Below are positions 19,912 to 32,042 of a DNA stretch of 64,000 nt, in pieces. The position numbers were made by a program, and so were the translations under genes. Source of the stretch: Mammaliicoccus sp. Dog046. Its GTDB lineage: Bacteria; Bacillota; Bacilli; Staphylococcales; Staphylococcaceae. The notes under the pieces were generated by a model, which was not told the origin of the DNA, searched no databases, and saw only the letters and a list, made by a program, of their open reading frames with translations. The stretch lies in contig NZ_CP120131.1 in the NCBI RefSeq assembly GCF_034039665.1, positions 2,410,499-2,474,498 on the forward strand, in the 5' to 3' direction. The first letter of the stretch is position 1, and every line of letters starts with the position of its first letter.

Positions 19912-20178
19912 TTATAAAGTATCCTGTATTTTTTCTTCTTTTATAACTTCAAACATGGTTCTAGCATTTTCTTTATTCGCGTGTTCTGACAACCCTGTTA
20001 CTTTAACAACAATAATTCGGTTGCCCAATTTGATTTCCAATTCATCTTCGACACTAATCGTCGTTCCTGCTTTAGCTACTAGACCATTCACTTTAACTCT
20101 TCCTTGGTCACTCACTTCTTTAGCGAGCGTACGACGTTTTATTAATCGAGATACTTTTAAATACTTATCTAGTCTCAA
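19912..20178 (-). CDS. rqcP: RqcP, S4-domain ribosome quality-control factor (YabO/Hsp15-like)
   Basis: An 88-residue protein with an S4 RNA-binding domain at the N-terminus (MRLDKYLKVSRLIKRRTLAKE). In Bacillus, RqcP stabilises the peptidyl-tRNA on stalled 50S subunits and works with RqcH to add alanine tails. It overlaps the mazG stop by 4 nt. Older annotations call it a heat-shock Hsp15-like protein. Confidence 0.93.
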   Translation of the reverse strand: MRLDKYLKVSRLIKRRTLAKEVSDQGRVKVNGLVAKAGTTISVEDELEIKLGNRIIVVKVTGLSEHANKENARTMFEVIKEEKIQDTL

Positions 20179-21341
20179 AGTTTTAAATCTCCTTTATTGA
20201 TAAATTCTTTTAATTCACCTTCGTTAAATCCCTGCAATTTGGTTTTATCATACAACTTCAAAAAGTAATCGGCAAATATTTTTTCCAGTTTTTCTCGATT
20301 TACTTTTCCTTCTTTTAACTTTTCGTTTTGCCAAATTTGATTCAAGTCTTCCATATTAGCTGCTTCTTGATTTCCAAATACATGCGGATGTCTGCGAATC
20401 ATTTTATCCGTTAATCCTTGAATGACTTCTCTCACATCAAAGTAGCCGTCTTTCTTACCAATCGCAGCATGCAACATAACTTGTAATAATATATCACCAA
20501 GTTCTTCAATCATATGATCGATATCTTCTTCGTCAATTGCTTCGATTAATTCAAAAGCTTCTTCAATGATGAATCGTTTCAACGTTGCATGTGTTTGCAC
20601 TTTATCCCAAGGACAACCTTCATCAGATACAAGAACGTCCATTGTTTTTTCTAAATATTGAAAGTCATTATACATCTGTTCTTCTTCAACAATTCGAGGA
20701 ACAAATAAACTTGTTAAATTAGACAGTACCGCATGATGATCCATTTCATATAATGGGCAAGTTATGATATCCGCTTCACCTAACCTCGCGTTAGAAACCA
20801 ATGTAACTTCATGCTCATCAGGGTATCTTTCCATTAATGTCACTTTAATATCAGATGCAACCATTTGGTCATAAACTTGCGTAATGATTGTATTTGTTCG
20901 TACATTTAATGTGTCTTCATTTAAACTTGTACCATCTAACATCGTGATACCGTCATTCGGATCAATGTTTACGGCGCGGAACATATCATCTAGGAAGCTT
21001 TTCCCACCTAGTATTTTCACATTTGGATACTCTTTCAACAGTAGCTGCGTCGTTGTCTCAGCTACCATTGGATCTCCAGGCACTGCGTAAACGACATCTT
21101 CCTGTTTCGCCGTTTCTATTAGCACATCTACAATTTCATTATACACTGCTATGAAATCATCATGTTTTTCATATATGCTATCGAATCCTTGCCAGTTAAG
21201 AGCATCAAGTTCTCTTACAACAGGATGGTCTAATGTTCGTGCATATATCTTCTTCGTTGACTGTAGCTTACGATATATACCCATTGGTAATTCTTCAACA
21301 CTATAATTCCCTAAACCCACAACGAATATTTGTTGTGCCAT
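20175..21341 (-). CDS. mazG: MazG nucleotide pyrophosphohydrolase fused to an N-terminal tetrapyrrole methylase-like domain
   Basis: The 388-residue YabN-type protein has a SAM-dependent tetrapyrrole methylase-like domain (about 1-200, with VPGDPM at 88-93) and a MazG domain (about 225-380). The MazG part shows CPWDK (243-247) and the acidic EEAFE (260-264) and EELGD (279-283) metal ligands. MazG hydrolyses NTPs to NMP and PPi and is seen as house-cleaning. The methylase-like half has no assigned substrate. It lies in the mfd-flippase-mazG-rqcP-divIC string. Confidence 0.93.
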   Translation of the reverse strand: MAQQIFVVGLGNYSVEELPMGIYRKLQSTKKIYARTLDHPVVRELDALNWQGFDSIYEKHDDFIAVYNEIVDVLIETAKQEDVVYAVPGDPMVAETTTQLLLKEYPNVKILGGKSFLDDMFRAVNIDPNDGITMLDGTSLNEDTLNVRTNTIITQVYDQMVASDIKVTLMERYPDEHEVTLVSNARLGEADIITCPLYEMDHHAVLSNLTSLFVPRIVEEEQMYNDFQYLEKTMDVLVSDEGCPWDKVQTHATLKRFIIEEAFELIEAIDEEDIDHMIEELGDILLQVMLHAAIGKKDGYFDVREVIQGLTDKMIRRHPHVFGNQEAANMEDLNQIWQNEKLKEGKVNREKLEKIFADYFLKLYDKTKLQGFNEGELKEFINKGDLKL

Positions 21342-21348
21342 GATTAAA

Positions 21349-22860
21349 TTACTCCTTTATTATCTTATCCATTAAAGGCAAATGTTGCCATTCATCTTTT
21401 ATAAGTATTTTCATTTTTATTATACCTATTAACACTACACTTACGCCAATTATACCTGCCAAGACAAGTAACATTAGGCTTGTCATTCTTGAATGTGTCG
21501 GTATGAACAATACACCTTGTACAAACACAGACATCACTATTAGCAAAGTGATCACTTTCATAATAAATAAGCCCATACTTTGAATCTTATATAGTTTCAT
21601 CACATAATAGTGCAACACGAACGTATATACAGCAAGTGAAAGAATGGTCGATATACTTGCACCAACAATGCCAAACTGAGCAACTAAGACTTCGTTTGCC
21701 ACAATTTTTATTATAAGACCAATTGTTAATGCCATAACGAGTACAGCACGTCTTGATTTCACCTGCAGTAATGCCGTATACATAATAATAAATGTGACGA
21801 ATACAACTGCAAGCATAAATATACTTAACGTAGCAATGAGTTCATTCGTTTTGAAAAATACTGTATTTAGCAACGGTAATAAATTCATTAAACCAACTGC
21901 TGCCGCCATGCTAAATAATACCGTAATCTTTAATGACGTATTGGCATATTCATTCACAAGTTTATCATTTTTCTTTTGTAGTTGTTCCGTCAATAACGGT
22001 ATAAGTACAAAACTAAATGTCGTTGTCACAATTAAGCCCATTTGTATCAATGATGCTCCTCTATCGTATACACCTTTAATGCGAATACTTTCATGGAAAC
22101 TATAGCCTGTTTCCTGAAGCAAATGAATGAGCGTAAATGAATCGACCACTTGCCATAAAATCAAGATTAAATACGAAATGGCATATAGTACGGTCATCAT
22201 GATGATACTTTTCGTATCTTTCATATATATTTCCCGGGAAAATTGCAGTTTTGGCCTTCTTTTGAAATAAAAATATACTGCTACACTGCTTAACCCGATG
22301 ACCGATCCACTTATTGCAATCGTTCCTGCTTTATAAACCGAAACATCCATTAACACATAGATGACAATTGCAAACAGTATGACACTTACTCTTAGTATTT
22401 GATCTATTACTTGAGAAATCGCAATGGTATTCATTTGATGTTGCATTTGATAATAACCACGGACCATAGCGATAAAGACGAGTGGAATTAATGTCAAACT
22501 CGCCATCCTTATCATTGGTGTTAAATGCGTATCTCCCATCATTCTACTTAACCATTCAGAACATATAAATATGACCGCACTTAGAATAAGGCAACTCACT
22601 TGTAAGAACCAGAACATAGCATTAATTTCTGATTGTCTTCTGTTATTCATCCAACTACTCATCACACTAGGCATCGCATTTAAGCTGACAACACTTACAA
22701 TCGCAACGAGCGGGTACACTTGTTGAAAAGCATACAACCCCTCATCACCTAGTATATTTTGATATGGCACTCTATATATCGCGCTAAGCACTTTCACTAA
22801 TACCATTGTTCCCGTTAACAATAATACACTGTTAAATATCGGTTTAGATTGTGTCATCAT
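21349..22860 (-). CDS. Polysaccharide/lipid II flippase-like protein (MurJ/SpoVB MVF family)
   Basis: A 503-residue integral membrane protein with about 12-14 hydrophobic segments and the N-terminal pattern of the MOP/MVF superfamily ([26 protein letters not shown]). It occupies the position of B. subtilis yabM and of a SpoVB/MurJ-like gene in S. aureus. A role in flipping lipid-linked cell wall precursors is inferred from the family. The start ATG lies inside the last codons of mfd (17-nt overlap) and has a poor Shine-Dalgarno, suggesting translational coupling. Confidence 0.9.
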   Translation of the reverse strand: MMTQSKPIFNSVLLLTGTMVLVKVLSAIYRVPYQNILGDEGLYAFQQVYPLVAIVSVVSLNAMPSVMSSWMNNRRQSEINAMFWFLQVSCLILSAVIFICSEWLSRMMGDTHLTPMIRMASLTLIPLVFIAMVRGYYQMQHQMNTIAISQVIDQILRVSVILFAIVIYVLMDVSVYKAGTIAISGSVIGLSSVAVYFYFKRRPKLQFSREIYMKDTKSIIMMTVLYAISYLILILWQVVDSFTLIHLLQETGYSFHESIRIKGVYDRGASLIQMGLIVTTTFSFVLIPLLTEQLQKKNDKLVNEYANTSLKITVLFSMAAAVGLMNLLPLLNTVFFKTNELIATLSIFMLAVVFVTFIIMYTALLQVKSRRAVLVMALTIGLIIKIVANEVLVAQFGIVGASISTILSLAVYTFVLHYYVMKLYKIQSMGLFIMKVITLLIVMSVFVQGVLFIPTHSRMTSLMLLVLAGIIGVSVVLIGIIKMKILIKDEWQHLPLMDKIIKE

Positions 22861-25800
22861 CTACCAAACTTTCATTAATAACTTTAGTCAAGAACTTCAA
22901 ATCATCCAACCATTGCTTCGTTTTCTGCAATTTAAAGACCATTTGATTGTTTGCAACGGCTATTTTAAGTTTTCTCCCTAATGGTTCAGTCACTTTAAAT
23001 AGCACATCGCCTTTCAAATGATTTGTTGTATATTCAGATGTTGTTAATTGAATAACTTTGGCCACTTCTTTAATTTCTGTGATTCCAAACTGAATACCAT
23101 TCAGTCTAATTTCTACCACATCTAATAAACGTTCCACTTCAACTGGATACTCTCCGAATCGATCTAACAATTCATCTCTTATGTCTTCTAATTGGGCATG
23201 TGTTGAAATAGATCTTAACTTTTTATACATTTCAATCTTAGCTTGTTCATTTTTTATATATTCAGCTGGAATATATGCATCAAGTTTAATGTCTACTTCT
23301 AATTGAGGCACTTCCGTTTCAACCTCAATACCACGCTTAACATTAACCGCTTCTTCTAACATTTGAGAATATAAATCATATCCCACTGAATCAATAAATC
23401 CATGTTGTTGGCTTCCTAATAGATTACCTGCTCCACGAATATTTAAATCACGCATGGCAATTTTAAATCCAGAACCCAACTCTGTAAATTCTTTAATCGC
23501 TTGTAGCCTTTGCTCTGCCACTTCAGTTAACACTTTGTTTTGTTCATGTAAGAAATATGCATAACCAATTCTACTTGAACGTCCGACTCTACCTCGCAAT
23601 TGATACAATTGACTGAGTCCAAATCGATTTGCATCTTCAATAATCAATGTATTCGCATTAGGAACATCAACACCTGTTTCAATAATCGTTGTCGTAACTA
23701 ATATGTCATATACACCATCGACAAAGTTAAGCATCGTTTCTTCTAATTCTCTTTCAGACATTTGTCCATGTGCAACACCTATTCTTGCATTTGGCATTAA
23801 CATTGAAAGTTGCTCACTCTTCTGATAAATCGACTGTACTCTATTGTATAAATAAAAAGCTTGTCCTCCACGAGACAGTTCTCTTTCAAGCGCTTCTTTA
23901 ACGAAGCTCATGTTTTGTTCTAACACATATGTTTGTACTGGAAAACGATTTTCTGGTGGCGTTTCTATCACTGATAAGTCACGCACACCTAATAAACTCA
24001 TATGCAATGTTCTTGGTATAGGTGTAGCTGTTAAGGTCAGTACGTCTACGTTCGTTTTTAACGCTTTAATACGTTCTTTATGTTTCACACCAAATCGTTG
24101 TTCTTCATCCACGATTAACAAACCTAAATCTTTATAATGTACATCTTTACTTAATAATTTATGTGTACCTACAACGATATCTACAGATCCTGATTTAATA
24201 CCCTCTTTAGCTTCTTTCACTTGTTTAGGTGTTCTAAATCGGCTCATCATTTGTATTTCGACTGGATATTCTTGCATACGTTCTCTAAACGTTTCAAAAT
24301 GTTGTTGCGCTAAAATAGTCGTTGGTACTAACACAGCAACCTGCTTTCCTTCTAAGACAGCCTTAAATGCAGCTCTAATTGCGACTTCCGTCTTACCATA
24401 ACCTACATCACCACATAACAATCTATCCATAGGTCTTCTTTTTTCCATATCTACTTTAATTTCTTCTAAAGATGTTACTTGGTCTGGCGTAGGTTCATAT
24501 GGAAAGTCCATTTCAAATGTCATTTGTTCTTCACTATCTGGACCGTATTGATAACCTTCAACTTGCTCACGTTCTTGATATAGTTTCAATAATTCATCAG
24601 CAATATCTTCAACATTTTTTTGAACTTTGGCTTTAGTTTTTTTCCATTCAGTTCCACCTAATTTATTAAGCTTAGGCTCTTTATCATCAGATCCAACAAA
24701 TTTCTGTACATCATTCATCTGATCAACAGGAACAAATAATTGATCTGTCCCTTTGTAATGGATTTTAATATAGTCATTATGAATACCAGAAACTTCTAAT
24801 GTTTCGACACCAAGATATTTACCAACACCATGATGTACATGAACAACATAATCTCCGACATTCAGTTCCTGATAAGATTTTATTTTTTCAGCATTGGATA
24901 ACTTTTGTCTTCGCTTAGACTGTTTACGCTCTCTCGCTTTAAATAATTCTCTTTCAGTAACGATTACTAATTTCATATATGGAAGTTCAAAACCTTCAGA
25001 TAAAGCACCATCTGTCACAACAGCTAGACCGCTTTGTCCTACTGTTTTAACTCTATCGATTACAGTTGGGATGTTCATGTCCGATAACATACTTTGGATT
25101 CTACTTTTTCTCGTTTCGGATTCAGCTAATAGAACAACCGTAAAACCTTGCTTCATAAAACGATCAAATTCAGATTTCATAATATCATATTGACCATAGA
25201 AACGTTGAACAGGTTTACACGAGAATTTAATCATTTCTTCGATTTCAACTGGCATATTCGCTGTAAATAGGGTGAAATAAGATACTTTATGTTGATTCAG
25301 CAACTCAGTAAATGCATTTTCTGATATAAATCGTTGCCCTATAAACCCTTGTCCAGATTCAATCAATGATTGTGTAAATTCTTCGATTTCAACATCTAAT
25401 GCACTCTCAGTTTCTTTAATACGATTATATTCATCGACAACAACAAGTGCATCATCTGCTAAGTAGTCTGTAAATGTAGTCTCTTCATCATACATAAATG
25501 CAATAACACGTCTCAAAATTTGATGATCTTTCAATTCATCACTTTGCATTAATATATTTTGATATGTTTCTTTTAAATCTGGACGAATTTCGGTTGGCAA
25601 TTTCACTCTTGTTTGTTCATGTACATCTTCTATTCGTTCAGATAACTGATTAATTTGTTCACTTGTAAAGATATAATCACTTGCTGTTGTGATTTCGATT
25701 TTTTTAACATTTTCTAGAGAACGCTGAGATTCAACATCAAACAGTCGCATACCATCTACTTCCGTATCAAACAATTCAATACGTACAGGATCTCCAGTCA

Positions 25801-26353
25801 CAGGATAAATATCAATTAATCCACCACGAATTGAAAATTCACCAATAGCCGATACAAGGGATTGCCTCTTATACCCCATATCTATCAATTCTTTAGACCA
25901 CTCATCTAAATCGATGTCATCACCGATTTGAATAGATTTAAAATGATCTTTCCAAATTGATACAGGTGTCAGTTGCTTTTTCAGCCCGTTTATAGGCACG
26001 ATAAATAAGCCCTTCTTGCCTTGTGCAAGGTGGGTTAATGTTCTAATTCTTTCACTCATTAAATCAGGACTTTGTGTAGAAAACGCCTCGATCATAATAT
26101 CTTGTACAGGAAACTTAAATACTTCCTCTGAAGGCAATAACTGAAGTATATCTGTTTCTAATTTATCTGCTTGATATAAATTATTTGTTATAATGACTAA
26201 CTGTTTATCATGCTTAAGATATTGTTCTAATATCATTAACGCTTTACTCGACTGATTTAAGCCAGTGATTAGAATGTTTTTTTTACCAAAAATACGTTCT
26301 AAATCTTGAAAACGCTCATCGTTCTGAATCATTTCATGAATGACATGTTTCAT
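22844..26353 (-). CDS. mfd: Transcription-repair coupling factor
   Basis: Removes RNA polymerase stalled at lesions and recruits UvrA. The 1169-residue protein has the expected order: UvrB-like region (1-about 350), RNAP-interaction domain (about 490-560, [15 protein letters not shown]), and RecG-like translocase. In the translocase, Walker A is GDVGYGKTE (648-656) and the DEEQ box is at 749-752. The TRCF C-terminal domain follows. It overlaps pth by 4 nt (ATGA), so the two are coupled. Confidence 0.98.
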   Translation of the reverse strand: MKHVIHEMIQNDERFQDLERIFGKKNILITGLNQSSKALMILEQYLKHDKQLVIITNNLYQADKLETDILQLLPSEEVFKFPVQDIMIEAFSTQSPDLMSERIRTLTHLAQGKKGLFIVPINGLKKQLTPVSIWKDHFKSIQIGDDIDLDEWSKELIDMGYKRQSLVSAIGEFSIRGGLIDIYPVTGDPVRIELFDTEVDGMRLFDVESQRSLENVKKIEITTASDYIFTSEQINQLSERIEDVHEQTRVKLPTEIRPDLKETYQNILMQSDELKDHQILRRVIAFMYDEETTFTDYLADDALVVVDEYNRIKETESALDVEIEEFTQSLIESGQGFIGQRFISENAFTELLNQHKVSYFTLFTANMPVEIEEMIKFSCKPVQRFYGQYDIMKSEFDRFMKQGFTVVLLAESETRKSRIQSMLSDMNIPTVIDRVKTVGQSGLAVVTDGALSEGFELPYMKLVIVTERELFKARERKQSKRRQKLSNAEKIKSYQELNVGDYVVHVHHGVGKYLGVETLEVSGIHNDYIKIHYKGTDQLFVPVDQMNDVQKFVGSDDKEPKLNKLGGTEWKKTKAKVQKNVEDIADELLKLYQEREQVEGYQYGPDSEEQMTFEMDFPYEPTPDQVTSLEEIKVDMEKRRPMDRLLCGDVGYGKTEVAIRAAFKAVLEGKQVAVLVPTTILAQQHFETFRERMQEYPVEIQMMSRFRTPKQVKEAKEGIKSGSVDIVVGTHKLLSKDVHYKDLGLLIVDEEQRFGVKHKERIKALKTNVDVLTLTATPIPRTLHMSLLGVRDLSVIETPPENRFPVQTYVLEQNMSFVKEALERELSRGGQAFYLYNRVQSIYQKSEQLSMLMPNARIGVAHGQMSERELEETMLNFVDGVYDILVTTTIIETGVDVPNANTLIIEDANRFGLSQLYQLRGRVGRSSRIGYAYFLHEQNKVLTEVAEQRLQAIKEFTELGSGFKIAMRDLNIRGAGNLLGSQQHGFIDSVGYDLYSQMLEEAVNVKRGIEVETEVPQLEVDIKLDAYIPAEYIKNEQAKIEMYKKLRSISTHAQLEDIRDELLDRFGEYPVEVERLLDVVEIRLNGIQFGITEIKEVAKVIQLTTSEYTTNHLKGDVLFKVTEPLGRKLKIAVANNQMVFKLQKTKQWLDDLKFLTKVINESLVDDDTI

Positions 26354-26922
26354 TTCACTTCACCGTTATACTGGTTCATGACGTTTTGAAAAGTTTCACC
26401 TTTAATAAGTGCTTCACAAGCGTCTGCAGCATGTTCAATTACACTTTTCATCGTTATCATTTCATCACTTGAGAATTTCTGTAACACATAACTCGGTACA
26501 CTCATACCATTTGTTGGTCGGTCTATTCCGATTCGAATTCTATTAAATCGATCTGTTCCTAAGTGTTGAATTAATGATTTCATGCCGTTGTGTCCACCAG
26601 CGCTTCCTTTCTGACGTAATCTCAAATTACCTTGAGGTTGATCCATATCATCATAAAGTACAATCAAATCTTCTATATCCACATTATAGTAATCCATCAA
26701 AGGACGAACAGCTTCCCCAGATAAATTCATAAATGTCATTGGTTCAATTAATAATACTTTCTCACCATTTATTAATCCAATTGTATATGCGCCTTTAAAT
26801 TTTTGCTTATCCAAGTCTAGTTGATGTCTTTCTAATAGTTCATCAACAACTTCAAAACCAATATTATGGCGCGTAAGTTCATATTTCTTTCCTATATTTC
26901 CAAGTCCAACAATACATTTCAT
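26350..26922 (-). CDS. pth: Peptidyl-tRNA hydrolase
   Basis: Releases peptides from drop-off peptidyl-tRNAs. The 190-residue protein shows GLGN (N9), the catalytic H19 in TRHNIG, D92 in YDDMDQPQG and the GGHNG motif (109-113). The start ATG is preceded by GGAGG. It begins the pth-mfd string after the rplY terminator. Confidence 0.98.
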   Translation of the reverse strand: MKCIVGLGNIGKKYELTRHNIGFEVVDELLERHQLDLDKQKFKGAYTIGLINGEKVLLIEPMTFMNLSGEAVRPLMDYYNVDIEDLIVLYDDMDQPQGNLRLRQKGSAGGHNGMKSLIQHLGTDRFNRIRIGIDRPTNGMSVPSYVLQKFSSDEMITMKSVIEHAADACEALIKGETFQNVMNQYNGEVK

Positions 26923-27000
26923 GTTGTAACCTCCATATTAATACTAAATATATATTATAGCATTTTCCCATTTTATTTCATCTATCAGCATTCAAAACCT

Positions 27001-27038
27001 AAAAAAATAAAAGGTCAGGACAAAATGTCCTGACCTTT
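27001..27038 (-). terminator. rplY terminator
   Basis: A perfect AAAGGTCAGGACA/TGTCCTGACCTTT hairpin on the minus strand with a TTATTTTTTT tail, 16 nt after the rplY stop. Confidence 0.92.
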
Positions 27039-27053
27039 GGAAACTTTAAAAGA

Positions 27054-27698
27054 TTATTCTTCTTCTTTGTCCGCTTCTTTTTCTGCTTCTTCAGCTGATA
27101 CTGCATCAGCTTCTTCAGCAGCAGTTTCTTCAGCGTCTTCAGCAGGTTCTTCTGTTGGAGGAACAACTGTTACAACTGCTTCTTCTTTATCATTTTCGAT
27201 AGAGTATTTATCAGTTGCATCTAAGTCGCCTACTAAGTAGCTATCACCAATAGCTAATTCTGTAATATCAACTTCGATATTTTCAGGAATTGCATCTGGA
27301 GTAGTTGTTACTTGTAAGTCGAATAGTGGTTGTTGAACAACGCCACCTTCTGAAGCACCAACTGCTTCACCTACTAATACTACAGGTACATCAACAGTTA
27401 ATTCTTCTTTCATGTTGATTGCTAAGAAGTCAACGTGAGTGATTTGGTTTTTAAGAGAATCATATTGATAATCTGAAACCATAACTTTGATTGATTTAGA
27501 ACCTACGCCTAAATCGATAACGCCGTTACGTCCAACTTCACGAATTGTTTTGATGAATTCAACTTCATCTACTTTAACTGATGTGTTTTTAGCACCGTAA
27601 CCATATACGACTGCTGGAATCATACCTGTTGCTCTTAATTTACGTAAACTAGAACGTGTTTGTTTACCTTGACGGATAACTGACTTTAATGAAGTCAT
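27054..27698 (-). CDS. rplY: 50S ribosomal protein L25/general stress protein Ctc
   Basis: Binds 5S rRNA in the 50S subunit. The 214-residue protein has the L25 5S-binding domain (1-about 95) and the TL5/Ctc beta-domain (about 100-180). The acidic Glu/Ala-rich tail is typical of staphylococci. I place the start at the ATG at 27698, eight nucleotides after GGTGG. The longer frame begins with a GTG at 27710 inside that Shine-Dalgarno. A structured leader of about 100 nt lies upstream. In Bacillus, ctc is SigB-dependent; here the promoter I see is sigma-A type. Confidence 0.96.
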   Translation of the reverse strand: MTSLKSVIRQGKQTRSSLRKLRATGMIPAVVYGYGAKNTSVKVDEVEFIKTIREVGRNGVIDLGVGSKSIKVMVSDYQYDSLKNQITHVDFLAINMKEELTVDVPVVLVGEAVGASEGGVVQQPLFDLQVTTTPDAIPENIEVDITELAIGDSYLVGDLDATDKYSIENDKEEAVVTVVPPTEEPAEDAEETAAEEADAVSAEEAEKEADKEEE

Positions 27699-27836
27699 TA
27701 TCTTTTCCACCTTTCATACTTGCGCTTTATGCGCTCCTACACTTACCCATCAACAATAGTTGCTGCTTGTAAGTGGTTATTTAGTTCACAAAAATGAACC
27801 GTTTGTTATTATACACGAATATTCCAAATTAATCAA
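27699..27836 (-). promoter_or_regulatory. rplY promoter and structured 5' leader
   Basis: On the minus strand TTGATT (27831-27836) and TATAAT (27808-27813) are spaced 17 nt; the -35 overlaps the prs stop. The transcript leader (about 27801 to 27699) contains three successive inverted repeats. These are GTTCA/TGAAC (27784-27799), a nested ACTTAC...CAAC/GTTG...GTAAGT (27741-27774) and GCGC/GCGC (27722-27734) just before the Shine-Dalgarno. It may be a regulatory leader; no known riboswitch was recognised. Confidence 0.6.
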
Positions 27837-28791
27837 ATAGCACACTAACTGATTCTTGTTCATATACACGAACAATAGATTGAGCTAATAATCCAGCAAC
27901 TGATAATTCTTTCACATTAGTTGGTTTTCTATCTTCTGGTAATTGAATAGAATTCGTTACTACTAATTCTTTAATTTGTGAATTTTCAATTCTTTCTTTA
28001 GCAGGTCCTGACAATACTGGGTGTGTACAACAAGCATAAACTTCTTTAGCACCTTTTTTAACAAGTGCGTCTGCTGCTAATGTAATCGTACCAGCTGTAT
28101 CGATAATATCATCAATAATGATAGCCGTCTTACCATCAATATCACCAACAATGTTCATTACTTCTGCAACATTTGGTTTCGGACGTCGTTTATCAATAAT
28201 TGCTATTGGTGTTTTTAAACGGTCTGCCATTTTACGTGCTCTTGTTACACCACCGTGGTCAGGTGATACAACTACAGTAGATTCAGGGTCTAATCCTTTT
28301 TCCAAGAAATAATTAGATAGAATCGGAACACCCATTAAATGATCAATTGGTATATCAAAGAAACCTTGGATTTGAGGAGCATGTAAGTCTAAAGCAATCA
28401 TTCTACTTGCGCCAGCTTTTTCAATAATATTTGCTACTAATTTAGCTGTGATAGGTTCACGGCTTCTCGCTTTACGATCTTGACGTGCATAACCGTAGTA
28501 AGGCATAACAATATTAATATTTGCTGCTGATGCACGTTTACAAGCATCAATCATAATTAATAATTCCATCAAGTGTTCATTCACTGGGTTTGATGTTGGT
28601 TGAATAATAAATACGTCACAACCACGGATACTTTCTTCAATATTGATTTGAACTTCACCATCTGCAAATCGCTTTACAGTAGACTTTCCTAATGGAATAC
28701 CCACTAAATTGGCAACTTCTTGTGCTAAAGGTTGATTTCCTTCTAGCGAAAATATTTTCAATGAAGAATTCTTATATTCAGTATTCAACAT
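27829..28791 (-). CDS. prs: Ribose-phosphate pyrophosphokinase (PRPP synthetase)
   Basis: Makes PRPP from ribose 5-phosphate and ATP; feeds hpt and the purine and pyrimidine pathways. The 320-residue protein has the flexible loop [17 protein letters not shown] and the PRPP loop [10 protein letters not shown] set the start at the ATG at 28791 (MLNTEYKN), nine nucleotides after GGAGG. The longer frame would start inside glmU without a Shine-Dalgarno. It follows glmU by 46 nt, as in Bacillus. Confidence 0.97.
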   Translation of the reverse strand: MLNTEYKNSSLKIFSLEGNQPLAQEVANLVGIPLGKSTVKRFADGEVQINIEESIRGCDVFIIQPTSNPVNEHLMELLIMIDACKRASAANINIVMPYYGYARQDRKARSREPITAKLVANIIEKAGASRMIALDLHAPQIQGFFDIPIDHLMGVPILSNYFLEKGLDPESTVVVSPDHGGVTRARKMADRLKTPIAIIDKRRPKPNVAEVMNIVGDIDGKTAIIIDDIIDTAGTITLAADALVKKGAKEVYACCTHPVLSGPAKERIENSQIKELVVTNSIQLPEDRKPTNVKELSVAGLLAQSIVRVYEQESVSVLFD

Positions 28792-28837
28792 TTCTATTCC
28801 TCCGATATCATTTTGACTCATTATTTGACGGCTCCTT

Positions 28838-30211
<1,374 letters not shown>

Positions 30212-30338
30212 TTATACACAGTATAATCTTATTATATTTTAATTCATTTATAACTATCAAGAAAGAGTTATTTTAAATTATTTAAATATTATGTAAAAGT
30301 AAGCGCTATTTTGGCAATAAACCATTAAATCACTACAA

Positions 30339-30371
30339 AAAAACACCGAGAACAGCTCGTTCTCGGTGTTT
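30339..30371 (-). terminator. spoVG terminator
   Basis: A perfect 12-bp hairpin (ACACCGAGAACGAGC on the minus strand with its complement) flanked by A and T runs, immediately after the spoVG stop. It should work in both directions and insulates spoVG from glmU. Confidence 0.93.
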
Positions 30372-30372
30372 T

Positions 30373-30693
30373 TTATTCACTCTCTGTCTCTTCATCTTCT
30401 GTTTGAGTTTCATCTTTAGAAGCTTTTGGAATAATGACCTCATCTGTTTCTTCATATGCTTTCATTACAGCTTCTTGTATCTCTTGTCTCATTTCAGAGT
30501 TAATAGGATGTGCAATATCTCTAAACTCCCCATCAGGCGTTCGTTTGCTAGGCATAGCCACAAACAGCCCCGAATTGCCCTCAATCACGCGTAAATCGTG
30601 AATAACAAAAGCATCGTCTAATGTAATTGATACTAATGCTTTCATTCTTCCATCTGTTTGAATTTTTCTTAATCTCACATCTGTTACCTTCAT
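30373..30693 (-). CDS. spoVG: SpoVG, RNA/DNA-binding regulator
   Basis: A 106-residue protein nearly identical in layout to staphylococcal Spo[12 protein letters not shown] start, [18 protein letters not shown] core (about 49-66) and an acidic tail. In S. aureus it acts downstream of SigB with the yabJ product and affects capsule and virulence gene expression; here such a role is inference. It lies 61 nt after ridA and has a strong AGGGGGC Shine-Dalgarno. Confidence 0.97.
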   Translation of the reverse strand: MKVTDVRLRKIQTDGRMKALVSITLDDAFVIHDLRVIEGNSGLFVAMPSKRTPDGEFRDIAHPINSEMRQEIQEAVMKAYEETDEVIIPKASKDETQTEDEETESE

Positions 30694-30754
30694 GATTTGT
30701 GTGCCCCCTGTTTTGTCTATTTAAAGTAGCATCATCATATTAATTGAAGTAAGT

Positions 30755-31132
30755 TTATTTATTTATCTTTGCGATCATTTCGATCTCAACTTTTACATCT
30801 TTGGGTAAACGTGCTACTTCCACACAACTTCTTGCAGGCAAATGTTCGTTAAAATATTCTCCATAAACTGAATTGATATCTTGGAAATCATTCATATCTT
30901 TAATAAATATCAGAGATTTTACAACGCTATCTAACGTTGCACCGCTATCTTCTAGCACAACTTTTAAGTTCTCAAGAACTTGTTTCGTTTGTGCCTTAAC
31001 ATCTTCTGATACGATTTCACCTTGTTGATTTAATGGAATTTGACCAGAAGTAAATACTAAATTATCTACTACTACTGCATGGCAATATGGTCCTAATGCT
31101 TCTGGAGCGTTTGCTGAGTTAATACTTTTCAT
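30755..31132 (-). CDS. ridA: Enamine/imine deaminase RidA (YabJ)
   Basis: A 125-residue YjgF/YER057c/UK114-family protein that hydrolyses reactive enamines made by PLP enzymes. The family's catalytic arginine lies in PARSCVEVARLP near residue 104. It is 16 nt downstream of purR, the usual Firmicutes purR-yabJ-spoVG order. No separate promoter is seen in that gap, though a SigB-type one could lie inside purR. Confidence 0.96.
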   Translation of the reverse strand: MKSINSANAPEALGPYCHAVVVDNLVFTSGQIPLNQQGEIVSEDVKAQTKQVLENLKVVLEDSGATLDSVVKSLIFIKDMNDFQDINSVYGEYFNEHLPARSCVEVARLPKDVKVEIEMIAKINK

Positions 31133-31148
31133 GTTGAATACCTCTCCT

Positions 31149-31973
31149 TTAATTAAATCTTTTTAAACAGTTGCCTTCTTCTACTGAAAATTGTTGATTG
31201 TATTCGTCTACGTCAGATAGTCTAACTAAAGATGTATAATCTTCAATCAATCGATGTTCAACTTCTTTTGATTCTACAAGTACTGATACCCCTTTTACTG
31301 TAGCCTTAAACTCATTCATCAAATTGATTACACCGTTGATTGATCCGCCTGCTCTCATAAAATCATCCACTATCAATACATTCGAATATTCAGCTAATGT
31401 TCTTTTCGACAATACCATTGTTTCAATCTTTCTTGAAGATCCAGAAACGTAGTTAATTGAAACTGTCGATCCTTCAGTTACTTTGTTATCTTTTCTAATA
31501 ACAACAACTGGTAAATTAAGCACTTTTGCTACTGCATTGGCTAATGATATCCCTTTCGTTGCGATTGTAACGACCGCATCAAGTTCTTCGTCCATATACA
31601 TTGTGGCAATTAATTCACCAACTTGATTAAGTAATTTAGGATTTCCAACTAAATCCGACATAAATAAATAGCCACCTGGCAGAAGTCTTTCTTTCTCTTT
31701 TAGCAATTCACACAACTGTTCAATAAGTGTTTTCGCTTCTTCGATGTACATTTTAGGGCGGTATGTGACACCACCACTAGCACCTGCTGTCGTTTCGATG
31801 ATGCCCAATCTTTCTCCATTGAACGTCTCTTTAATAATTTGTATATCTTCACTAATAGATGACTTTGCTTGACCAAAATGATTCACAAAATAAGTCAATG
31901 GCACCAATTCGTTCGGATGTTTCAATAAATATTGTGTCATATAAACGATTCTTTCACTTCGTTTAAATCTCAT
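31149..31973 (-). CDS. purR: Pur operon repressor PurR
   Basis: DNA-binding repressor of purine synthesis genes; PRPP is the inducer. The 274-residue protein has an N-terminal winged helix (1-about 70) and a phosphoribosyltransferase-like domain with the PRPP loop VLIVDDFMRAGGS (199-211). The domain binds PRPP but is not catalytic in the family. Its neighbours prs and hpt make and use PRPP. No PurBox upstream was recognised. Confidence 0.97.
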   Translation of the reverse strand: MRFKRSERIVYMTQYLLKHPNELVPLTYFVNHFGQAKSSISEDIQIIKETFNGERLGIIETTAGASGGVTYRPKMYIEEAKTLIEQLCELLKEKERLLPGGYLFMSDLVGNPKLLNQVGELIATMYMDEELDAVVTIATKGISLANAVAKVLNLPVVVIRKDNKVTEGSTVSINYVSGSSRKIETMVLSKRTLAEYSNVLIVDDFMRAGGSINGVINLMNEFKATVKGVSVLVESKEVEHRLIEDYTSLVRLSDVDEYNQQFSVEEGNCLKRFN

Positions 31974-32011
31974 TTATAAAACTCCAATCTCAATTACGTA
32001 TTTTAAGCACA

Positions 32012-32040
32012 ATTATACTATAATAATTCGCATCCTACAA
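32012..32040 (-). promoter_or_regulatory. purR-ridA-spoVG promoter
   Basis: On the minus strand TTGTAG (32035-32040) and TATAAT (32012-32017) are spaced 17 nt, about 40 nt upstream of the purR start and directly after ispE. Confidence 0.7.
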
Positions 32041-32042
32041 AG

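Noticed and set aside
30212-30338. glmS-type ribozyme or small gene upstream of glmU
   Set aside because: The sequence is AT-rich with only a promoter-like TTGATA/TATAAT pair; no ribozyme core is visible and the ribozyme belongs to glmS, not glmU.
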